A stretch of 64,000 nucleotides of DNA from Flavipsychrobacter sp. (lineage in GTDB: Bacteria > Bacteroidota > Bacteroidia > Chitinophagales > Chitinophagaceae), in NCBI GenBank assembly GCA_016787265.1, contig JAEUVF010000005.1, positions 248,001 through 312,000 on the forward strand, written 5' to 3'. Position numbers and translations under genes: made by a program. The notes under the pieces were generated by a model, which saw nothing but the letters and a program-made list of their open reading frames with translations, made no database searches and had not been told where the DNA came from. Numbering within the stretch: the stretch's first letter is position 1; every line of letters begins with the position of its first letter. Shown here one piece after another: positions 34,615-43,666 of this stretch.

Positions 34615-35288
34615 TGAAAACAGAAACTGTACTGTCGCGATATAAGGCACTCTTATTTGATCTCAATGGTACCATGATCGATGATATGAAATACCATATC
34701 GTTGCATGGTCAGATATGCTGAACAATATACTGGGTGCGGAACTCAGTTATGAAGAAGTAAAGGCGCAGATGTACGGTAAAAATGAAGAACTCCTGGTTC
34801 GGGTTTTTGGTCCGCATAAATTCAGCAGGGAAGAAATGCAGCAGTACTCCATGGAAAAAGAGCGCCGGTACCAGGCTGCTTTTCTACCGGAACTGAAACT
34901 CCTGGAAGGTTTACCCGAACTGCTTGACCAGGCAAAAGCTGCGGGCATCCGCATGGCAATCGGTTCTGCTGCCAATACCTTTAATATTGACTTTGTGCTG
35001 GATAACCTTCAGCTCCGGTCTTATTTTGATGCCATCATCAGTGCGGATGATGTCGAAATCAGTAAACCCGATCCGGATACCTACCTCAAATGTGCTGCTG
35101 CGTTAGGCGTTCCAACAGAAGATTGCCTCGTATTTGAAGACGCTCCCAAGGGAGTGGAAGCTGCCTTCCATGCGGGAATGGATTGCGTGGTGCTGACCAC
35201 CCTGCATGAGCCACACGAATTCTCAACCTACCCAAATGTTGTTCACTTTATGAATGATTATTCCGGGTTAACTGGTAAAATAGGGTAA
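34611..35288 (+). CDS. HAD-superfamily hydrolase, beta-phosphoglucomutase-like
   Basis: This 225-residue protein has the HAD subclass I layout: motif I in LLFDLNGTMIDD, a helical cap (about 25-95), motif II in AIGSAAN, the Lys in EISKPDPDTYLKC and motif IV in LVFEDAPKGVEAA. It resembles beta-phosphoglucomutases and sugar phosphatases. Motif I reads DLN rather than DxD: the nucleophile Asp is kept but the usual acid/base Asp is Asn, so mutase activity is doubtful. Its place between galM and araB suggests a sugar-phosphate housekeeping role, such as removing a dead-end phosphate ester. It is cytoplasmic. Confidence 0.85.
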   Translation: MMKTETVLSRYKALLFDLNGTMIDDMKYHIVAWSDMLNNILGAELSYEEVKAQMYGKNEELLVRVFGPHKFSREEMQQYSMEKERRYQAAFLPELKLLEGLPELLDQAKAAGIRMAIGSAANTFNIDFVLDNLQLRSYFDAIISADDVEISKPDPDTYLKCAAALGVPTEDCLVFEDAPKGVEAAFHAGMDCVVLTTLHEPHEFSTYPNVVHFMNDYSGLTGKIG

Positions 35289-35297
35289 GACTAGATT

Positions 35298-35316
35298 AAA
35301 TGTTGATAATACACTT
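35298..35316. promoter_or_regulatory. Candidate AraR operator upstream of araB
   Basis: AAATGT-TGATAAT-ACACTT matches the element in front of the first GH51 gene at all 12 half-site positions, with the same 7-base spacing, and also shares the AT before ACACTT. It abuts a TAnnTTTA box at 35316-35323. It suggests that araBDA and the transporter have their own promoter under the same regulator as the GH51 genes. Confidence 0.6.
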
Positions 35317-35367
35317 AAATTTAATTAATTGTAACTTGTGCCAATAAGCTTGTCATAATAAGTAACT

Positions 35368-37047
35368 ATGTCAACATCATTCGTGATTGGAGTGGACTAT
35401 GGGACCGATTCCGTTCGGTCGGTTTTGGTGGATACAGCAAACGGGCAGGAACTGGCAGCAGCAGTATTTCACTACCCCCGCTGGAGAGATGGACTCTATT
35501 GTGATCCTGCCACCAGCCAGTTTCGGCAACACCCCCTGGATTATGTGGAAGGGTTGGAAGCTACCATTCGTGAATGTTTAAAGCTGGCTGGTCCGGCTGC
35601 CGCTGCACAGGTGAAAGCCATCTCCATAGATACAACCGGCTCCACTCCGGTAGCAGTTAACCAGGCAGGCATACCATTGGCATTACTCCCTGAATTTGAA
35701 CAGCATCCCAATGCGATGTTTGTGCTCTGGAAAGATCATACAGCACTGAATGAAGCTGCAGAAATTAACCGGCATGCTTCCCGGTTTTCTACCAATTATC
35801 TGAAATATGTTGGAGGAATTTATTCATCTGAATGGTATTGGGCAAAAGCACTGCATATCCTTCGGGTAGACCCGGCCGTTAGAGCCGCAGCCTATTCATG
35901 GGTGGAACACTGCGACTGGATCCCCTTTTTACTTTCCGGAGGAAACAATATTAGCCAGTTACGCAGAGGTATTTGTTCCGCCGGCCATAAAGCGTTATGG
36001 TCAGCAGAATGGGGTGGTTTACCTCCCAATGAATTTTTCAGCGCATTGGATCCTTTGCTGGATGGCCTCCGTTCCCGTCAATTTGATAAAGTGTATACAG
36101 CTGATCAGGCTGCTGGCACACTTGGTAACGAATGGGCAGAGCGTCTTGGTTTATCCACGGAGGTAATAATCGGAGTGGGAGCTTTTGATGCGCATATGGG
36201 TGCAGTAGGCGGACAAATAGAACCCTATCACCTCAGTAAAGTAATGGGCACTTCTACCTGCGATATGCTGGTGGCGCCAATGGATGAAGTGCAGCATATC
36301 CTGGTGAAAGGCATATGCGGACAGGTACCTGGCTCTGTTATTCCCGGTAGGATTGGTATGGAAGCAGGGCAATCTGCCTTTGGTGACACATATGCCTGGT
36401 TCAGAAAAATGATTACCCAGCCGGTGGGCAAACTGCTGAAATCCTCCACGCTGATCGATGCCCCGCTGGCAGAAAAACTGGAGCAGGAATTGAATGACAA
36501 ACTGATTCACGCACTATCTGCAGAAGCAGCCCAATTACCACTTTCAGAACAGGATGAACTGGCCATCGACTGGCTGAACGGTCGCAGAACTCCGGATGCC
36601 GACCAGCGACTCAAAGCCACCATAACCGGCCTGCACCTGGGCTCGGATGCTGCCAGAATTTTAAAAGCCCTGATTGAATCCACCTGCTTTGGCGCCAAAG
36701 CCATTGTTGATCGGTTTATAGCAGAAGGAGTTCCGGTAAAAGGACTGATTGGTTTAGGCGGCGTGGCTAAAAAATCTCCCTATATCATGCAGGTCATGGC
36801 GGATGTTATGCAAATGCCCATTCGCATTCATAAAAGTGAACAGACCTGTGCTGCAGGTGCTGCCATGTTCGCGGCAACCGCAGCCGGTATCTACAACCGC
36901 GTGGAAGATGCCATGCATGCAATGGGACAGGGTTTTGATGCGGAATACCATCCGCGTACAGCAACTGCCGTTTACTACCGAAATCGATTTGAACAATATA
37001 AAAAGCTGGGTGCTTTCACAGAACCATCCGGCGATTCAGAAAATTAA
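35368..37047 (+). CDS. araB: L-ribulokinase
   Basis: This 559-residue FGGY-family sugar kinase starts FVIGVDYGTDSVRSVLVD, the phosphate-binding first strand of the fold. It has AISIDTTGSTPVAVN, VEHCDWIPFLLSGG, the AraB-type segment KVMGTSTCDMLVAP and the second-domain GLGGVAKKSPYIMQVMAD. Length and motifs fit bacterial AraB. It phosphorylates L-ribulose to L-ribulose 5-phosphate with ATP. The gene has its own upstream region with the candidate AraR site and is followed by araD after 12 bases. Confidence 0.97.
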   Translation: MSTSFVIGVDYGTDSVRSVLVDTANGQELAAAVFHYPRWRDGLYCDPATSQFRQHPLDYVEGLEATIRECLKLAGPAAAAQVKAISIDTTGSTPVAVNQAGIPLALLPEFEQHPNAMFVLWKDHTALNEAAEINRHASRFSTNYLKYVGGIYSSEWYWAKALHILRVDPAVRAAAYSWVEHCDWIPFLLSGGNNISQLRRGICSAGHKALWSAEWGGLPPNEFFSALDPLLDGLRSRQFDKVYTADQAAGTLGNEWAERLGLSTEVIIGVGAFDAHMGAVGGQIEPYHLSKVMGTSTCDMLVAPMDEVQHILVKGICGQVPGSVIPGRIGMEAGQSAFGDTYAWFRKMITQPVGKLLKSSTLIDAPLAEKLEQELNDKLIHALSAEAAQLPLSEQDELAIDWLNGRRTPDADQRLKATITGLHLGSDAARILKALIESTCFGAKAIVDRFIAEGVPVKGLIGLGGVAKKSPYIMQVMADVMQMPIRIHKSEQTCAAGAAMFAATAAGIYNRVEDAMHAMGQGFDAEYHPRTATAVYYRNRFEQYKKLGAFTEPSGDSEN

Positions 37048-37059
37048 AGCAGCAGCATC

Positions 37060-37755
37060 ATGCGATATGAGCATATCCGGCAGGAAGCATATGAAGCCAA
37101 TATGCAACTTCCCCGTCTCGGACTGGTCCTCTTCACCTTCGGGAATGTAAGTGCAGCTGATCGCAGCCAGGGGCTGTTTGCAATTAAACCAAGTGGCGTG
37201 CCGTATGATCAACTATCACCAGCCTCCATGGTGATTGTAGATTTCGATGGTAAGACTGTTGAAGGAGATTTACGCCCCTCATCAGATACACAAACCCATG
37301 CAGTTTTATACAAGCACTGGACAGCCATTAACGGTATCGTACATACGCATTCAATCTATGCCACTGCCTGGGCCCAGGCACAGCGCGATATTCCAATCTA
37401 TGGTACCACGCATGCAGACCACAATACAGTTGACATACCCTGTGCACCACCTATGGAAGACAGCATGATTGAAGGAGATTACGAATACCAGACCGGTTTT
37501 CAAATCATGAATTGTTTCGCAGAAAGAAAACTTGATTACCGCGAAGTGGAAATGATACTGGTGGGCAATCATGCTCCCTTTACCTGGGGAAAAACAGCCG
37601 CCAAAGCGGTGTACAACAGCGCTGTACTGGAAACCGTTGCTCAAATGGCGATGCATACGGAACAGATCAATCCCAATGCACCCCGCCTGAAAGAAGCCCT
37701 GATCAAAAAACACTGGGAACGGAAACATGGTCCGGATGCCTACTACGGCCAATAA
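37060..37755 (+). CDS. araD: L-ribulose-5-phosphate 4-epimerase
   Basis: This 231-residue class II aldolase/epimerase shows [20 protein letters not shown], the zinc-binding HxH in [28 protein letters not shown] and a late His in [10 protein letters not shown]. It converts L-ribulose 5-phosphate to D-xylulose 5-phosphate for the pentose phosphate pathway. Closely spaced between araB and araA (12 and 26 bases), it is part of one transcript. Confidence 0.97.
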   Translation: MRYEHIRQEAYEANMQLPRLGLVLFTFGNVSAADRSQGLFAIKPSGVPYDQLSPASMVIVDFDGKTVEGDLRPSSDTQTHAVLYKHWTAINGIVHTHSIYATAWAQAQRDIPIYGTTHADHNTVDIPCAPPMEDSMIEGDYEYQTGFQIMNCFAERKLDYREVEMILVGNHAPFTWGKTAAKAVYNSAVLETVAQMAMHTEQINPNAPRLKEALIKKHWERKHGPDAYYGQ

Positions 37756-37781
37756 TTTTTAAAAGACTCAATACAGTTTAT

Positions 37782-39281
37782 ATGGATAGTTTGAAGCAAT
37801 ACGAAGTGTGGTTCCTGACAGGATCACAACATTTATACGGTGAAGAAACCCTGCAGCAGGTAGCAGCACACTCGCAACAAATTGCGGAAGCACTGGACAG
37901 GGCTCCCATGATTCCTGTAAAAATTGTGTATAAGCCGATTCTTACCTCGCCGGATGAAATTTTTGGTATCTGCCAGGAAGTGAATACCACCCGCAACTGT
38001 ATTGGAGTCATTGCCTGGATGCATACCTTCTCGCCTGCCAAAATGTGGATCAATGGCCTGAAGATTTTGCAAAAACCATTACTGCACCTGCATACCCAGT
38101 TCAACCGCGATATCCCCTGGTCCAAAATCGATATGGATTTCATGAACCTCAACCAGAGCGCACATGGTGATCGCGAATTTGGATTCCTGGTAAGCCGCAT
38201 GCGCATGCGCAGGAAAGTAGTTACCGGATACTGGGAAGAAACTTCTGTTCAGCAACAAATTAATACCTGGGTTAGAGCAGCCGCCGGTTGGGCCGACTGG
38301 CAAGGCGCCCGTTTTGTTCGCTTCGGTGATAACATGCGTGAAGTAGCTGTTACCGAAGGTGATAAAGTGGAAGCACAACTGAAATTCGGTTATGCAGTGA
38401 ATACCCATGGTATTGGAGACCTGGTGCAGGTAATCAACCAGGTTACAGATGCAGAAGTGGAGCAACTCTGCCAGGAATATGAAGACAGTTACAAACTGGT
38501 GGGTACGCTTGCAAAAGGAGGTGACCAACGTTCATCCCTAACCGACGCGGCCCGCATTGAACTTGGTATGCGCCAGTTCCTGGAAGCCGGAGGTTACAAA
38601 GGGTTTACCGATACCTTTGAAGATTTGCATGGAATGACCCAATTGCCCGGTATCGCCACACAGCGACTGATGGCAGCGGGTTATGGTTTCGGCGGAGAAG
38701 GGGACTGGAAAACAGCTGCCCTGGTGCGCGCGATGAAAGTAATGGGACAGGGGCTGAAAGGAGGCAACTCTTTCATGGAAGATTATACTTATCATTTTGA
38801 TCCGGCTAACCAGATGGTGCTGGGTGCACATATGCTGGAAATTTGTCCTTCTATCGCCCATGGACAACCGAGTTGTGAAGTGCATCCCCTCGGTATCGGA
38901 GGAAAAGCAGATCCGGTTCGCCTGGTGTTTAATGTAGACGGAGGGGCTGCTTTGAACGCTTCCATTATCGATATGGGCAATCGCTTTCGCCTGCTGGTAA
39001 ATGAAGTGGAGGCGGTAACACCTGTGCATGATCTGCCCAAATTACCTGTGGCCCGTGTGCTCTGGAAACCCTACCCGGATATGCAAACAGGCTGCACTGC
39101 CTGGATCCTGGCCGGTGGAGCACACCATACCTGCTACAGCCAGAACCTGACATCGGAACACCTGGAAGACTTTGCTGATATGGCCGGAATTGAATTTGTG
39201 CTGATAGGCAAAAAAACAAATCTCTATCAATTCAAGAATGATTTGCGCTGGAGTGACGTATATTACCAAATCAATTCTTAA
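37782..39281 (+). CDS. araA: L-arabinose isomerase
   Basis: This 499-residue enzyme is at the full length of bacterial AraA. It has [19 protein letters not shown] near the start, [19 protein letters not shown], and metal/substrate residues in [29 protein letters not shown] and [19 protein letters not shown]. It turns L-arabinose into L-ribulose, the first step of the pathway completed by araB and araD. The symporter gene follows 22 bases later. Confidence 0.97.
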   Translation: MDSLKQYEVWFLTGSQHLYGEETLQQVAAHSQQIAEALDRAPMIPVKIVYKPILTSPDEIFGICQEVNTTRNCIGVIAWMHTFSPAKMWINGLKILQKPLLHLHTQFNRDIPWSKIDMDFMNLNQSAHGDREFGFLVSRMRMRRKVVTGYWEETSVQQQINTWVRAAAGWADWQGARFVRFGDNMREVAVTEGDKVEAQLKFGYAVNTHGIGDLVQVINQVTDAEVEQLCQEYEDSYKLVGTLAKGGDQRSSLTDAARIELGMRQFLEAGGYKGFTDTFEDLHGMTQLPGIATQRLMAAGYGFGGEGDWKTAALVRAMKVMGQGLKGGNSFMEDYTYHFDPANQMVLGAHMLEICPSIAHGQPSCEVHPLGIGGKADPVRLVFNVDGGAALNASIIDMGNRFRLLVNEVEAVTPVHDLPKLPVARVLWKPYPDMQTGCTAWILAGGAHHTCYSQNLTSEHLEDFADMAGIEFVLIGKKTNLYQFKNDLRWSDVYYQINS

Positions 39282-39303
39282 CCAAACCGACGTTTAGCTT
39301 GTC

Positions 39304-40989
39304 ATGACTAAGTACCTGTCTACGGCCGATATCATGGTATTTCTGGCCTACATACTCCTGGTTGGCTCCTATGGATTCTGGATTTACAACAAAAAAAAGA
39401 AAGCAGTTACTGATACAAAGGATTTCTTCCTCGCAGAAGGATCACTCACCTGGTGGGCCATCGGAGCCTCCCTGATTGCATCGAATATTTCCGCCGAGCA
39501 GTTCATTGGCATGAGTGGAAATGGATTTTTTGTAGGTATCGCGGTAGCTGCATACGAATGGCTGGCTGCACTGGCACTCATCATTATTGCAGTTTGGTTC
39601 ATTCCAGTATATCTTAAGAATAAGATTTATACAATGCCGCAGTTCCTGACGATGCGGTACAACGCGACAGTAGCCTTTATCATGACCATTTTCTGGTTAT
39701 TTCTCTACGTATTTGTAAACCTTACGTCTATTCTTTACCTGGGTGCTATCGCGATTGATGGTCTGCTTGGTGGGCAATACCTGCATGTCATTATGGTGGC
39801 CCTGGCTGTGGCAGCCATCATCATAACACTGGGAGGTATGAAGGTGATTGGTTATACGGATGTAATCCAGGTAGCTGTACTTATCATTGGCGGATTGGCT
39901 ACTACCTATATGGCCCTTACCATTGTGAGTGAAAAATTCGGACTGGGATCCAGTGTGATTGCCGGTTTTAATCAACTTCTGAAAGAAGCTCCGGATCACT
40001 TCCATATGATGCTGGACAAACCCGGACCTGAATCCACACAGGAATACATCGACAAGTACAGGATTCTTCCTGGCGTATTGATGTATCTGGGTGGACAGTG
40101 GGTAGTAAACCTGAATTATTGGGGATGTAATCAGTACATCACACAACGCGCGCTGGGAGCCGATCTGCAAACAGCCCGTTCCGGTCTGCTCTTTGCCGGT
40201 TTCCTGAAACTGATGATGCCCATTATTGTAATGTTACCCGGAATTGCGGCCTATGTGTTGTACAAAGGTGGCCATCTTCCTGAGTTCTCCGGCAAAATGG
40301 ACAGCGCTTATTCCGCTATTCTTTCCTTCCTGCCTTCCGGGCTGAAGGGCTTGTCGGTTGCCGCGCTTACTGCAGCAATTGTAGCTTCACTTGCGGGTAA
40401 GGCAAACAGCATCTCTACCATTTATACACTGGACATTCATAAAAAATACATCAACAAAGGGGCGGATGAAACCAAAATGGTTTGGATTGGCCGATCGGTA
40501 GTGATCATCTCGATGCTTATTGCAGTGATCTTTACCTGGGATGATCTGCTTGGTATCGGCGCTGAAGGCGGCTTCACCTTTATCCAGAAATATACCGGGT
40601 ATTTTAGTCCGGGTGTATTTGCAGTATTCATCCTCGGCATGTTCTGGAAAAGAACCACCGGAACAGCTGCTGTGGTGGGTGTGGTTGCCGGTTTCCTCCT
40701 ATCTATTCTGTTCAACGACCTGGCTCCGAAACTTTTTGGTAATGAAACCTGGCTGTATACGGCTTATCCAAGAGGAGATGGTACCTATGAGATCCCCTTC
40801 CTGATCTGTATGGGCTTTGCCTTTTTCATGACGATGGGACTCATGATCCTGATCAGCTTGTCCGGGCCGAAAGTCAATCCCAAAGCCTTCATCCATGATG
40901 AGGGAATGTTTAAGGTTAAACCGTCTACTCTGCTGCAAATTGTGATTACCCTACTGATATTAATGGCACTCTACATTAAATTCTGGTAA
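39304..40989 (+). CDS. Sodium:solute symporter (SSS family), likely arabinose transporter
   Basis: This 561-residue inner-membrane protein has about 14 helices. SSS/SglT motifs are visible: the first helix region (DIMVFLAYILLVGSYGFWIY), the sodium-site helix ASLIASNISAEQFIGMSGNG, GGMKVIGYTDVIQVAVLIIGG, the WGCNQYITQRALGA loop and AALTAAIVASLAGKANSIST. Relatives import sugars with Na+. Its place directly after araA and before the AraR-type regulator makes L-arabinose the likely substrate. The start codon lies inside AGCTTGTCATGAC, whose first ten bases also occur upstream of araB. Confidence 0.93.
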   Translation: MTKYLSTADIMVFLAYILLVGSYGFWIYNKKKKAVTDTKDFFLAEGSLTWWAIGASLIASNISAEQFIGMSGNGFFVGIAVAAYEWLAALALIIIAVWFIPVYLKNKIYTMPQFLTMRYNATVAFIMTIFWLFLYVFVNLTSILYLGAIAIDGLLGGQYLHVIMVALAVAAIIITLGGMKVIGYTDVIQVAVLIIGGLATTYMALTIVSEKFGLGSSVIAGFNQLLKEAPDHFHMMLDKPGPESTQEYIDKYRILPGVLMYLGGQWVVNLNYWGCNQYITQRALGADLQTARSGLLFAGFLKLMMPIIVMLPGIAAYVLYKGGHLPEFSGKMDSAYSAILSFLPSGLKGLSVAALTAAIVASLAGKANSISTIYTLDIHKKYINKGADETKMVWIGRSVVIISMLIAVIFTWDDLLGIGAEGGFTFIQKYTGYFSPGVFAVFILGMFWKRTTGTAAVVGVVAGFLLSILFNDLAPKLFGNETWLYTAYPRGDGTYEIPFLICMGFAFFMTMGLMILISLSGPKVNPKAFIHDEGMFKVKPSTLLQIVITLLILMALYIKFW

Positions 40990-41003
40990 ATTAGCCCGCA
41001 GTT

Positions 41004-41693
41004 ATGGGAAGAATTGAATACAAACAGTACGATCGCTTTTTACTCGCAGTAGACTGCATCATCTTCGGATTTGATGGCAGTGGGTTAAAAGCGCTCCTGG
41101 TAAAAAGAGGACTGGAACCCGAAGCCGGTAAATGGTCACTAATGGGCGGCTTCGCGCAGCAAAATGAAAGCATAGATGATGCGGCAGCCAGGATTCTTCT
41201 GAACCTGACCGGGCTCGATAAAATATATATGGAACAACTCTACTGCTTTGGCGACCTCGACAGGGATCCGGGCGGTAGAGTTGTATCCATCGCTTATTTC
41301 GCCCTGATTAAAATCGATGCTTCAGATAATGATAAACTGGAAGAACACCAGGCTAAATGGATCGACCTAAAAAAACTCCCGCCGCTGGTCTTTGATCATA
41401 AAAGAATGATCAAACTCGCCAAGGAGCGATTGCAGCAAAAAGTATCCAATCACCCGGTTGGTTTTGAATTGCTTCCAAATAAATTCACCCTGCAACAATT
41501 ACAGGCCTTATACGAAGCGATCTTTGAAAGAAGTTTCGATAAGCGCAATTTCACCCGAAAGATTTTATCCCTTGGCATTTTGCAGCGCCTGGATGAAAAA
41601 GAGAAAGCCTCTTCCAAAAAGGGTGCCTTCTATTATGTATTCGACAAGAAAAAATACAAGCAGTTGGAAAGCGAGGGAATCCAGATGATTTAA
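41004..41693 (+). CDS. araR: NUDIX-type transcriptional regulator, AraR-like (NrtR family)
   Basis: This 229-residue protein has a NUDIX-like domain (about 10-140, with ALLVKRGLEPEAGKWSLMGG and a degenerate NUDIX box after FAQQNESIDDAAARILLNL) and a C-terminal winged helix (about 150-229, with FTLQQLQALYEAIFERSFDK and FTRKILSLGILQRL). From published work as I know it, the arabinose regulator of Bacteroides is a protein of this NrtR-like family that binds L-arabinose instead of hydrolysing a nucleotide. The loss of a proper NUDIX catalytic box here agrees. It ends the arabinose transcript, 14 bases after the symporter, and is the likely binder of the two AAATGT-N7-ACACTT sites. Confidence 0.9.
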   Translation: MGRIEYKQYDRFLLAVDCIIFGFDGSGLKALLVKRGLEPEAGKWSLMGGFAQQNESIDDAAARILLNLTGLDKIYMEQLYCFGDLDRDPGGRVVSIAYFALIKIDASDNDKLEEHQAKWIDLKKLPPLVFDHKRMIKLAKERLQQKVSNHPVGFELLPNKFTLQQLQALYEAIFERSFDKRNFTRKILSLGILQRLDEKEKASSKKGAFYYVFDKKKYKQLESEGIQMI

Positions 41694-41702
41694 GCAGTTG
41701 GC

Positions 41703-42506
41703 TTAAAGTGCATGTCCGCAAAATTTACAGTACCACGCATCCGGATCATGACCATCGTGTCCGCAACCCGGGCAAGTTTCCGTGAGGTTTGTTTTCTTTC
41801 CAAACTGTTTGGATAACTCTACAGTAACAATACCGGTGGGTACTGCGATGATCGCATAACCCAGCAGCATCACAAGAGAAGCCACCATTTTACCAATTGG
41901 GGTTATGGGTGAGATATCGCCGTAACCAACAGTAGTGATGGTAACAATCGCCCAGTAAATACTTTGAGGAATACTGCTGAAATCCGGATTGTCGGCGTTT
42001 TCCACTACATAGATGATCGTTCCAAGGATGGTGCTTAATAGCAGTACAAAACTCAGGAAGATGCTGATGCGTCTTACACTGGCTTTCATTGCCATCAGGA
42101 TCCCTTTTCCTTCAGACACAAAATGGGTGAGCTTGAGTATGCGAAAAACGCGCATGAGTCGTAGCGCGCGGATGGATAACAGAAAATGCGAGGCAGGGAA
42201 GAGCAGACTGAAATAAGTGGGTAAAATAGCAAGCAAATCGATGATGCCATAAAAGCTGCGGGCATACCGGAGGGGTCTTTTGACTACCATTAAACGAAGT
42301 ACATATTCAATGGTAAAAAGCCCGGTGATGATCCATTCAATAATCATCAGTTCCTTCCCGTATTGTGTAGCTACAGAAGGAATGCTTTCCAGCATAACCA
42401 CTGCCAGGCTGATCAGGATGAGCACCAGGAGCGCAAGGTCAAAGCGTCTCCCAGCCTTGGTTTCAGCTTCAAAGATGATTTCAAATAACCGGGTTTTCCA
42501 ACTCAT
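41703..42506 (-). CDS. Voltage-gated-type potassium channel with C-terminal zinc ribbon
   Basis: This 267-residue ion transport protein has six membrane helices. S4-like arginines appear in RALRLMRVFRILKL, and the selectivity filter TVGYGD at about residue 195 predicts K+ selectivity. The last 25 residues form a zinc-ribbon-like domain with two Cys pairs (CPGCGHDG and CKFCGHAL), unusual for this channel type. It may sense zinc or redox state or mediate assembly, which is inference. It follows the cyclophilin gene by 9 bases on the same strand and ends 9 bases from the convergent araR stop. Confidence 0.93.
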   Translation of the reverse strand: MSWKTRLFEIIFEAETKAGRRFDLALLVLILISLAVVMLESIPSVATQYGKELMIIEWIITGLFTIEYVLRLMVVKRPLRYARSFYGIIDLLAILPTYFSLLFPASHFLLSIRALRLMRVFRILKLTHFVSEGKGILMAMKASVRRISIFLSFVLLLSTILGTIIYVVENADNPDFSSIPQSIYWAIVTITTVGYGDISPITPIGKMVASLVMLLGYAIIAVPTGIVTVELSKQFGKKTNLTETCPGCGHDGHDPDAWYCKFCGHAL

Positions 42507-42515
42507 AAGAAGGGC

Positions 42516-43121
42516 TTATCGGCGTTGAATATCGACAATCATAACCGGAGGATCAAAATATTGATCTGTTTCCGGTTTGCGATAGATTTTTCGTACGATG
42601 TCCATGCCGCTGATTACTTTACCGAAAGCAGCATAACCCTGGCCGTCTGCATTGTTTTCGCCTCCAAAATCGAAGCCCGGTAAATCACTCAGCGTGATGA
42701 AAAATTCAGAGGTTGCGCTGCCCGGTTCTTCTCTTGCCAGGGAAAGTGTTCCGGCGCTATGCGTGAGGCCGGATTGCTGAGTGGTTTCATGCGGGATACG
42801 CGAAAGCTCGGGCCTTTTTTTGGTTCGGCTCCAGAGACCGCCCTGGATCAGTTCAGCCTTTGGCGCATTGGAGGGCTGGTTTTCATCACTCAGGATTCTG
42901 TAAAAATTGCTGCGTTTGTATAATCCTTTGTCTAAGATAGCAAGGAAAGCGTTCACCGATTCCGGCGCTTGCTTCGGGTAAAGCTCAGCGATGATGGTGC
43001 CTTCCGCAGTTCTGATCTCAATCTCTACGGTGTCGCTGTTCTTGCCTGCTCCACCGCAACCCGCCAGCAAACTGATCATGAGCAGACCAATCCCCCATTT
43101 GAATATTCTCAATTGCTTCAT
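42516..43121 (-). CDS. Cyclophilin-type peptidyl-prolyl isomerase, lipoprotein
   Basis: This 201-residue protein has a lipobox at Cys22 (LLAGC) and a cyclophilin domain: IIAELYPKQAPESVNAFLAI, the segment YRILSDENQPSNAP, the core AGTLSLAREEPGSATSEFFI and GYAAFGKVISGMDIVRKIY. An insert around SRTKKRPELSRIPHETTQ is typical of bacterial periplasmic forms. It should catalyse cis-trans isomerisation of prolines in envelope proteins. The start is 51 bases from the divergent IorA-type gene. Confidence 0.93.
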   Translation of the reverse strand: MKQLRIFKWGIGLLMISLLAGCGGAGKNSDTVEIEIRTAEGTIIAELYPKQAPESVNAFLAILDKGLYKRSNFYRILSDENQPSNAPKAELIQGGLWSRTKKRPELSRIPHETTQQSGLTHSAGTLSLAREEPGSATSEFFITLSDLPGFDFGGENNADGQGYAAFGKVISGMDIVRKIYRKPETDQYFDPPVMIVDIQRR

Positions 43122-43172
43122 ACCCCCAAAGTTGCTGAATAAGTGTTAAATTGGTAGTTACAATTGAGATTT

Positions 43173-43646
43173 ATGGCTGCCATTACACTGACGGTAAACA
43201 ACAAGCAATACAAGATTGATGTGGACCCCCAGATGCCCCTCCTGTGGGCGATCCGCGATTTCGTAGGATTAAAAGGTACCAAGTTTGGCTGTGGCATGGC
43301 GCAGTGCGGTGCCTGTACTGTACTTATGGATGGTAATCCGGTAAGGAGCTGCAGCACCCCGGTAACAGCCGCTGCCAATAAAAAAATCTCCACCATTGAA
43401 GGTTTGTCAGATTCAATTGAGCACCCGGTACAGCAAGCCTGGATTGAATTCCAGGTTCCACAATGTGGTTACTGCCAGAGTGGTCAGATCATGACTGCAG
43501 TTGCCTTCCTGAAGAAAAATCCCAACCCCACCGAGGAGCAGATTGATGCGGCCATGCAGGGTAATCTTTGCAGATGCGGTACCTACCCGCGCATTCGCAA
43601 AGCCGTTAAAAGAGCAGCTGAGCTGATGAAAGCCAAACCTTTTTAA
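43173..43646 (+). CDS. (2Fe-2S)-binding subunit of a molybdenum hydroxylase (IorA-like)
   Basis: From ATG 43173 the protein has 157 residues; a TTG three codons upstream is less likely. The plant-ferredoxin-type cluster site is [10 protein letters not shown] with a further Cys in RSCSTPV. The second cluster site is [10 protein letters not shown] and [15 protein letters not shown]. This is the small subunit of xanthine-oxidase-family hydroxylases such as isoquinoline 1-oxidoreductase or aldehyde oxidases. It passes electrons from the molybdenum centre in the large subunit, encoded 20 bases downstream. There is no signal peptide, so it must ride with the Tat-exported partner. Confidence 0.95.
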   Translation: MAAITLTVNNKQYKIDVDPQMPLLWAIRDFVGLKGTKFGCGMAQCGACTVLMDGNPVRSCSTPVTAAANKKISTIEGLSDSIEHPVQQAWIEFQVPQCGYCQSGQIMTAVAFLKKNPNPTEEQIDAAMQGNLCRCGTYPRIRKAVKRAAELMKAKPF

Positions 43647-43666
43647 ACTAACATAAACTACTTACC

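Noticed and set aside
34611..35288. HAD protein as a phosphonatase for the phosphonate locus
   Set aside because: Motif I is DLN, not the DxA of phosphonatase, and it sits inside the arabinose operon.
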